Part shown: positions 58,010-64,000 of the stretch, piece by piece
How the letters are laid out: each line of letters starts with the position of its first letter
Position numbering within the stretch: position 1 is the stretch's first letter
Assembly: GCA_002786025.1 (NCBI GenBank)
Contig: NHNW01000018.1
Coordinates: 372,001-436,000 of the forward strand
Source of the DNA: Zasmidium citrigriseum
Taxonomy: Eukaryota > Ascomycota > Dothideomycetes > Mycosphaerellales > Mycosphaerellaceae
Direction: 5' to 3'
Length of the DNA: 64,000 nt
Notes under the pieces: generated by a model
Told to the model about the DNA's origin: nothing
The model's input: only the letters and a program-made list of their open reading frames with translations
Database searches by the model: none
Program-made: the position numbers and the translations under genes

Positions 58010-59728
58010 ATGGGAGAAGCGACAACGCCCTCGTGGCGAGACCGCGTGGCAGACAAGAAGTCTCGCATTCTAGCTTCGATTCCGAAGGAATTCGATCACC
58101 CAGAACTCACGCATTCACTTGAAGACACTGGATCCGTTCAAGACGTGCCCAGGAAATACCTCTCAGACAAAGACTTGGAAATCACGGCTCTCGATGCCTC
58201 AAATCTCACTTCAGCAATCCGCACCCAGAAGTATAGTGCTGTCGAAGTGCTGAACGCTTTCACCCACCGAGCAGCAATCGCACATCGACTCTTGCATTGC
58301 TGTCTCGCCTTGCCATACGACCTGGCACTGGCCAGGGCAAAGGAGCTCGATGATCACCTGGAGAAGACAGGCGAGACCGTTGGGCCCTTGCATGGACTAC
58401 CTGTGAGCGTTAAGGATCAATGCAGAGTCATTGGCACGGAGACGACCTGTGGATTTGTCTATCCGATCGGAAGTATCGATAAAGATGATGCCGCCGTTGT
58501 GAAGATTCTGGAGCATGCCGGAGCGAACATCTTCGCAAAGACGAGTTTGAGTATTGGGTGTATGTGGGTGAGTGCTGTCCATTTGCCGCCCTCTCGCCAA
58601 CGGATCGTTGCTAACAACGTTCAGGGCGAGACAGTCAACAACATCCTGGGTCGCACCTCCAACCCCTACAACCGAAGCTTCTCATGCGGCGGTTCCTCTG
58701 GCGGCGAAGGCGCCCTCATAGGCTTCTCAGCCAGCCCCTTAGGCTTCGGCTCAGATCTCGGTGGCTCGATTCGCTCACCCTCAGCCTACCAAGGCCTCTA
58801 CGGTCTCCGTCCCAGCTCCGGCCGTGTCCCCTACTACCGCATGTTGAATAGCATGGAAGGCCAGCAAACGATCGTCTCCGTCGTAGGGCCCATGGCGAGA
58901 TCGATCGACGACATCGAGATGATCATGAAGATTATCGTGGGCAGCAAGCCATGGAATCTGGATCCGTACTGTGTACCAATCCCCTGGCGAATCGATGTTC
59001 TTCCAACTCGTAAATTACGAATCGGCCTCTTCGAATGGGACGGCATCTGTCTCCCCCAACCACCCATCCGCAACGCCCTCAAACGCACAGCAGCAGCTCT
59101 CATAGCCGCTGGCCACGAGATCATCCCCTGGAAAATCGACCAGCAACGTGCCACCGAACTTGTATTGAAAGTATTCCGCTCAGACGCAGCAATAGACATT
59201 CGAAGACAATGTGCAAAGTCCGGCGAGCCGCCCATGGAGAGTGCGTGCGACACCCCGGATCCCCCTATGGAGATTACGAAGTCCTGGGATCTGGCGATGG
59301 AGTGTCTGGATTTCAGAGCTGCGGTTCTGGAGCAGTGGAATCAGACTGCCGAGCCAGCTAAAGGTGTCCCTCCGATGGACGCTTACATCGCTCCTGTTGT
59401 CCCTGCTGTGGCGCCGAGACATGGAGATTATAGCAAGGTTCGGTACTTTGCTTATACGGCGACGGTGAATCTGCTGGATTACACGGCTTGTACGTTCCCG
59501 ACTGGATTCGTGGATCCTGAGAAGGATTTGGCGGACGAGAAGAGTCTGCTGAAGGACGCGAAGGGTGAGGAGTTGCCAAAGCCGACTTGTGAGAGGGATG
59601 AGACGATTCGGAGGAAGTATGATCCTGAGGTGTATAAGGGGCTGCCAGTGTGTTTGCAGTTGGTTGGCAGGAAGTTGGAGGAAGAGAAGGTCGTGGGGAT
59701 GGTGAAGATGATCAGGGATCTTCTGTAA
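58010..59728 (+). CDS. Amidase-signature family amidase
   Basis: Two exons, 58010-58567 and 58625-59728, give 553 residues; the 57-nt intron (GTGAGT..TTCAG) is a multiple of three and lacks a stop, but splicing yields GCMW-GETVNNILGRTSNP, the normal family sequence. The Ser-Ser-Lys triad is visible: Lys135 (PVSVKDQ), cis-Ser211 (CGGSSGGEG) and nucleophile Ser234 (SDLGGSIRSP). Length and the NRSFSCGGSSGGEGAL signature match fungal acetamidase-type enzymes, which hydrolyse amides to acid and ammonia in the cytosol. It is divergent from an MFS anion carrier, so a small nitrogen-scavenging pair is likely. Confidence 0.93.
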   Translation: MGEATTPSWRDRVADKKSRILASIPKEFDHPELTHSLEDTGSVQDVPRKYLSDKDLEITALDASNLTSAIRTQKYSAVEVLNAFTHRAAIAHRLLHCCLALPYDLALARAKELDDHLEKTGETVGPLHGLPVSVKDQCRVIGTETTCGFVYPIGSIDKDDAAVVKILEHAGANIFAKTSLSIGCMWVSAVHLPPSRQRIVANNVQGETVNNILGRTSNPYNRSFSCGGSSGGEGALIGFSASPLGFGSDLGGSIRSPSAYQGLYGLRPSSGRVPYYRMLNSMEGQQTIVSVVGPMARSIDDIEMIMKIIVGSKPWNLDPYCVPIPWRIDVLPTRKLRIGLFEWDGICLPQPPIRNALKRTAAALIAAGHEIIPWKIDQQRATELVLKVFRSDAAIDIRRQCAKSGEPPMESACDTPDPPMEITKSWDLAMECLDFRAAVLEQWNQTAEPAKGVPPMDAYIAPVVPAVAPRHGDYSKVRYFAYTATVNLLDYTACTFPTGFVDPEKDLADEKSLLKDAKGEELPKPTCERDETIRRKYDPEVYKGLPVCLQLVGRKLEEEKVVGMVKMIRDLL

Positions 59729-59807
59729 GGAGAGAAAGCACCAGTCCGAAGTCTCAATGCAAGACCTCCAGCCAGTACATTCGAACTTCAGGACTGCGCT
59801 ACCCACC

Positions 59808-60774
59808 TCACCCCTGAAACCTCCACGCGACAGCTCCAACTCCCACCAAAACCGCAATCACCACAACCCACCTCCCCAGCCCCCTCCTAACCTGCCTCGC
59901 CGCAAACTCCTCAATCGCCTTCCCATCATTAATCCTCGGAAACTCTTTCCCCTCAACAACCTTCCCATCAACACCAACCTTCTCACAAAGCGGCCCCCAA
60001 CTTTCCTTAACATCGAAGAGACTCAGCTTCTCTTTCGGTACCGTACGTTCCAGATGCTTTATATGTCTCTGCCAGATGTCTTTGCCGTAAGACCATTTCT
60101 CTCCGGGTTTGGCGTAGAGTTCGCCCCAGCGGCCGGCTTGGATGGAGGATATGTAGAGGGGGAAGAGGCGCATGGCGGGGAGCCAGAACTAGGACATTAT
60201 GTTAGTATTTGAAGATCATCACGAATTCCGGCAGGCATACCAGAATGACAGGTAAGAACCACCCCAACGAAGAATTCGCCGTCGCATCCATACTCTTCGC
60301 CCACCTGCTCTCATCAGCACCCACCCCAACCTCGAACCCCACAGAGCACAACTCACCCATCAACATCCCTAACCGTACAAATAACCTTCGCCTCCGGATA
60401 CAGATCCATCAACTCCTCGACAAAAAGCGCATGCGGCGTATCCGCCACAGCCACATAGCCATCCGTCACCAAGCGCAATTTCCCCAGTACATACTCCCTA
60501 TCAGCGGGTGATTTGTACGGCGTGTGTTGAAGTATATCGATCCAGGTCTTGATGTGGAAGGGGTCGCCGGAGACGAGGGTTTGTGTGCCGCCGTGGTAGA
60601 CGGGGCCGTTGAGGAGGATGGAGAGTGCGGCAGAGAAGGAGGCTGTGCCGGTTCGGGGGAGGCCTGACGTTTTTGAGTACTGTGGTTTAAGAAAGAGATG
60701 GGTGTAGAGGCTGTACCTGCTCCGATGACTTTCAGTGTGGCGCCAGGCTGTGGTTTTGAGGCTTTGGCACCCAT
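59808..60774 (-). CDS. P-loop sulfotransferase-family protein with C-terminal membrane anchor
   Basis: Four exons, 60774-60717, 60663-60357, 60304-60241 and 60188-59808, give 269 residues. Joins: KVIGA-GLPRTGTASFS, VRDVDG-WAKSMDATAN and PVIL-FWLPAMRLFP. The 5'-PSB loop GLPRTGTASF near the N-terminus, VICTVRDVDGWAKSM (3'-phosphate-binding region) and the WGELYAKPGEKWSYGKDIW section match the fungal Sulfotransfer_4 family (PF17784). The C-terminus has a hydrophobic helix (GRWVVVIAVLVGVGAVAW), so it is probably tail-anchored, a common plan in this family. Whether these proteins really transfer sulfate is not established. Confidence 0.88.
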
Positions 60775-61069
60775 GTCGACCACAAGCCTGGAAAGAGCCG
60801 ACAAGGTAGAAACGCCCAGCGATGCTTTTTGTTCTCACTTGTGCTAGATGAGGACGCACTTGAGGATATGTGTCAGCTAATATACCACCGATCCGCTGCT
60901 TACTGGCATTGGCCTCTTGTGGTAGGTGAGCTGAGCTGAAAGCCAAGCGAGGCAAAGAGAGCGCCGAGAGCGATACGATTACGGAGCGGGCTCCTTCGAA
61001 ACCTACCTTTAGCAATAAAACGATTTCAAAGATCAGCAGTATTGATGTCGTCAATGTATACAGACCTAC

Positions 61070-62047
61070 TCAAGTCGTCAAAAACTTGCCCAAATCCGCC
61101 ATGTACCTCTCCGTCTCCTCCAACATCGGGAAATGGCTGCTCAACGCATACCGCACCCATTTGACCTTAGTCTTGGTCATATGGAAGAACTCTTCCGTCG
61201 TCTCATCTTGTGCTTCGTCGTAGTAGCCGTTCATAATCAAGACGCCGCCAGGGACAGACTTCTCATTGATCTTATGCAGGCCCTTCGTGACACTCCATTC
61301 CTTCAAGTTCCCAGAGATGAAGAACTCGCTCGGACCGCACATGGTCATGTAGACAGTGTTGTCCTCGGCCAATCCAGCGAAAGAGTCGTTGGCTTCCTTT
61401 GGCCAGGGGTCCAAACGGCACATGAACAGTTTGTAGTATTCCATGACACCCTCTTCGTACTCTGGTGATTCCATCTTATCTTCTCGTTCACAGCGGTCGA
61501 GCGTATCTTGTATATCCTGCGGCAGCTGTTTCCGAAGCTCGTTCTGAGCTTTAACCCAGACCTTCATGTTCGTTGGAGAGTTGGAGATGACGAGCTTCCG
61601 CAGTCCTTGCGGTTGCTGATCGATCGTATACTGCGCTGCCAACATGCCTCCCCAGCTCTGTCCGAGGAGATCGAATTCCTTGATTCCCAGATAGCTCCTG
61701 ACTGTATTCAACTCTTTCATGAACAGCTCTGGTGTCCAAAACTCTGTATCGCCCTTCTTGTCCTTGAACCGTGTGCTCTCTCCGCAGCCAACCTGGTCGT
61801 ACATGACGACTGGTATTCCATGATCTTTATAAATGAGCGAGATCGGGAGAAGGTAGTTGTGAGGCACGCCGGGGCCGCCATGGAGGACGATCAACGGCGT
61901 CTTGCCAGATGATAGATCTCCCCAAAGCCAGTAAGTCGTCTCGGCCTTGATGCCATTCTTCTTGTACTCGAAGGGAATCTTGCCGGTCTTGGTGTGCTCG
62001 GGGAACGGCCTTTGCTGGCCTGGAGGTCTTATGATCTTGTCTGCCAT
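61070..62047 (-). CDS. Proline iminopeptidase-type alpha/beta hydrolase
   Basis: Single exon, 325 residues, starting MADKIIRPPGQQRPFPEH. Oxyanion motif HGGPGVPHNY (56-65), nucleophile Ser131 in GQSWGG, acid Asp in YYDEAQD and the late His in SSHFPM. The order matches S33-family prolyl aminopeptidases; many fungal members are called L-amino acid amidase/proline iminopeptidase. Cytosolic; no signal peptide. It removes N-terminal proline from peptides or hydrolyses amino-acid amides. Tandem with the sulfotransferase-like gene with a 295-bp gap; no evident shared pathway. Confidence 0.92.
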   Translation of the reverse strand: MADKIIRPPGQQRPFPEHTKTGKIPFEYKKNGIKAETTYWLWGDLSSGKTPLIVLHGGPGVPHNYLLPISLIYKDHGIPVVMYDQVGCGESTRFKDKKGDTEFWTPELFMKELNTVRSYLGIKEFDLLGQSWGGMLAAQYTIDQQPQGLRKLVISNSPTNMKVWVKAQNELRKQLPQDIQDTLDRCEREDKMESPEYEEGVMEYYKLFMCRLDPWPKEANDSFAGLAEDNTVYMTMCGPSEFFISGNLKEWSVTKGLHKINEKSVPGGVLIMNGYYDEAQDETTEEFFHMTKTKVKWVRYALSSHFPMLEETERYMADLGKFLTT

Positions 62048-62833
62048 GATGAGGTTCGATGGGCGATACGGTCGATGGAAGCTGGGAGGTAATGGAGGGT
62101 ATGAGGCCCTTCAAATAAGTCAGCAGTACGTGGTATCCGCGCAAACCTACGGCTGACTTGGATGCTACACCAAGTAGAGCATTGAACTCCGCAAGCAATG
62201 CTTGTCTAGTATGTAAGCGTCGCTCCTACATGCAGGTCTTCGTGCCCTAGCAGCGAGCATTGGACGGCTGAGAATACTTCGTTTGGATTTCTCGATCCAG
62301 TACGACTCCCGGCCATACAGTGACTGCTCATCAGGATGCTGTGCCACTGATGTATGCTGGCAGGTAGGGCTGATGGCAGCTCAGCTCTCGTGCATGGTGT
62401 ACAGCATTCGATGAGGGATGGTGGATGATGGAGGTCGAAAGCGCCAGTGAAGATGGCGTGGGGGCCGAGAGCTTCAAGGTCAGCAAATATGAGTGCCAGC
62501 TCAATCGTCACACAGACAGAAACAGAGTCATTTGCTAACAAACAGACGTCTTGCGACGTTTCATTGTCGTAGAGAAGAGAAGTCCAGCGCAAGCGAGTCA
62601 GCTAATTAGGTGACAGACACCCCCAATGCATCCATCTTCATGCATCCTCTTGATGCTTTCAATGTCGTCGCTCCGTCCCAATGCATGCATGATCCGCCCT
62701 CTTTGGTATACCCCATAAAACACAGCCAGCCAGTCCAATAAAGAAAGAAAACGCCTTCGTCGTTTCATGCCAATTCATAGAAGTCGTTCGTGTAAAGCAT
62801 CGCTCAATGTCGCTCGATCGATCAATCAATCAA
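62048..62833. other. Intergenic region
   Basis: 786 bp; no gene recognised. A short (ATCA)n tract is at about 62819-62836, next to the stop of the FYVE-RING gene. Confidence 0.4.
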
Positions 62834-64000
62834 TCACTCATGGAGTTGATGAGTTGGGCATGAGCCCTGTCCCTTGGTCTTCCACCACTGCTTGATGCAC
62901 TTGCGGTGGAATTTGCACAAGCACTCCATTCGGCCCATCTCATCTCCCTCTTCAAACTCATCAAAGCAGATGACGCACTCCTGCGCCTCACCGTTCTCCG
63001 TCACGCAATCTTTCTCAGTTGCCCGGAACAGCGCCATGCCTCGTGGGCGGAAGCTCGTGGCACGAGGGCGAGAGCCTTCTGGCGTGTTGGATGCCGCCGA
63101 AGCTGGTGCAGGAGCAATGGCTCCGGTAGCAGGAGGTGCTGACGACGAAGAAGCGAAGCGGGTCTCAATGCACTGCGCAATGTGTCGCTCTCGAACAGCC
63201 TCGCCTGGTGGCATCTCTTCGCCGCAAACTGGACACTCGTCCTCTTCCTTAATATCTCTGCGCGGTCCTTCTGCAGGCATGGGTGGTGGAGGTGGTGCAC
63301 GAGCTGGAGGGGCATACCGGAAAGGAGGCGGAGCTGGTATGGCCGGTGGTAAAGCGCGGGGCCCAGGTGGTTGGCTCGGGAAAAGCGTGCCATTCTGGTA
63401 TCCTCCAGCTCGCTCCAAACGCTCTGAGGTGATGTGCAGACGCTCTGAGGTATTGGGCGATAGCATTGCAGACTCTCTGATCACCTCGGACGGGAACTGG
63501 TCTAGCGTGGAAGGGTGGCGGCGATGCATAGGCCGGTCAAGGAACCTGTAGCCCTCCTGGTAGGGCTGAGCGTTGTTGCGTCCAGCATGGCGCTGTCGCT
63601 GTGGTGTCTCAGGCAACGTCTGCGATCGGTTGCGGGTCGGGCTTGCAGCGCGGCGTACGTATCTTGAGGGCAGTTCGTTGCGAGAGGCTGCTTGGTGCAT
63701 CGCAGCTCCAGCTCTGTCCGGGTTCGGAGCTGGGGTTGGGTGTGGAGCTGGGTTGGTGGTCGGGTACATGGGGTCAGGAACGCACGGCTTGCAGACTCTG
63801 ACAACTTCTCCTCCACCCAATGCTGGGTTGTCTCGATTGCTTGGATGAGCTTCGTCTTCGAAGGGGTTCGGTGGCTGAACAATGTACTGGCGAGGGATGG
63901 TGATCCGATGAGGCGAGCACGTAGAGCAAACCACACGGCCACACTTTCTACAGTGATGGCGGCGGTGAAAGACGCTGAAGTCCTTGTGACAGACGGGGCA
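62834..64000 (-). CDS. pib1: FYVE- and RING-domain ubiquitin ligase, Pib1-like (5' end beyond right edge)
   Basis: The minus-strand frame is open from the window edge to the stop at 62834: 388 residues without the N-terminus. At the edge it reads CPVCHKDFSVFHRRHHCRKC, then GRVVCSTCS, a FYVE zinc finger with the R+HHCR phosphatidylinositol-3-phosphate-binding motif. A long disordered Pro/Ser/Arg region follows, then a small Cys pair (CPVCGEEMPPGEAVRERHIAQC, zinc-finger-like) and a C-terminal RING (CVICFDEFEEGD, CLCKFHRKCIKQWW, CPTH). FYVE plus C-terminal RING is the plan of yeast Pib1, an endosomal/vacuolar E3 ligase. The last RING ligand pair is Cys-Pro-Thr-His rather than C-x2-C. The true start is outside the window. 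Confidence 0.9.
   Translation of the reverse strand, partial: CPVCHKDFSVFHRRHHCRKCGRVVCSTCSPHRITIPRQYIVQPPNPFEDEAHPSNRDNPALGGGEVVRVCKPCVPDPMYPTTNPAPHPTPAPNPDRAGAAMHQAASRNELPSRYVRRAASPTRNRSQTLPETPQRQRHAGRNNAQPYQEGYRFLDRPMHRRHPSTLDQFPSEVIRESAMLSPNTSERLHITSERLERAGGYQNGTLFPSQPPGPRALPPAIPAPPPFRYAPPARAPPPPPMPAEGPRRDIKEEDECPVCGEEMPPGEAVRERHIAQCIETRFASSSSAPPATGAIAPAPASAASNTPEGSRPRATSFRPRGMALFRATEKDCVTENGEAQECVICFDEFEEGDEMGRMECLCKFHRKCIKQWWKTKGQGSCPTHQLHE

Overview
The window looks like chromosomal DNA of a filamentous ascomycete (Pezizomycotina). Genes are split by short introns of about 45-75 bp with GT..AG ends and occasional CTAAC branch points. Intergenic spaces are 0.3-2.3 kb, and the gene content is fungal: Zn2Cys6 regulator, Kre9-like GPI protein, Ytp1-like and DUF3405 proteins, Mtc1, Srk1/Rck2-type kinase, polyketide synthase. 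The mixture suggests a Dothideomycete, but that is inference from general resemblance. All exon borders were read by hand from splice signals, reading frame and remembered family motifs; nothing was aligned or searched.

Layout. 1-3,144: the ribosome-rescue factor Dom34/pelota (cut by the left edge), a GNAT acetyltransferase and an aldo-keto reductase. 5,040-8,757: two cell-wall genes, a GH5 exo-beta-1,3-glucanase and a Kre9-domain GPI-anchored protein. 9,436-22,195: five genes all on the plus strand: a stripped-down non-reducing-type polyketide synthase (KS-AT-ACP only), an FAD amine oxidase with a peroxisomal AKL end, a Rieske oxygenase of the choline/betaine type, a dimethylglycine/sarcosine dehydrogenase and a tannase/feruloyl-esterase-type hydrolase. 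22,574-25,154: a RING protein and a LaeA-like methyltransferase. 26,241-30,444: a possible tiny membrane protein and a large nuclear-looking protein with eight copies of a Tyr/His/Trp-rich motif. 32,614-41,430: a DUF3405 Golgi-type membrane protein, an Srk1/Rck2-type kinase and a Ytp1-like membrane protein. 42,084-45,974: a Zn2Cys6 regulator divergent from a medium-chain dehydrogenase, with three copies of a short sequence element around the regulator. 47,425-54,212: an orphan coiled-coil/membrane protein, an FAD monooxygenase and Mtc1. 54,213-56,117: a repeat-rich gap and a small, apparently frameshifted gene. 56,101-59,728: an MFS carrier divergent from an amidase. 59,808-64,000: a sulfotransferase-fold protein, a proline iminopeptidase and a FYVE-RING ubiquitin ligase (cut by the right edge).

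The most coherent functional unit is 12,896-20,040. A Rieske betaine demethylase, a dimethylglycine dehydrogenase and a sarcosine oxidase would together take glycine betaine to glycine by three demethylations. The most curious neighbours are the KS-AT-ACP synthase beside it, which has an apparent GC-AG intron, and the repeat protein at 26,884-30,444.
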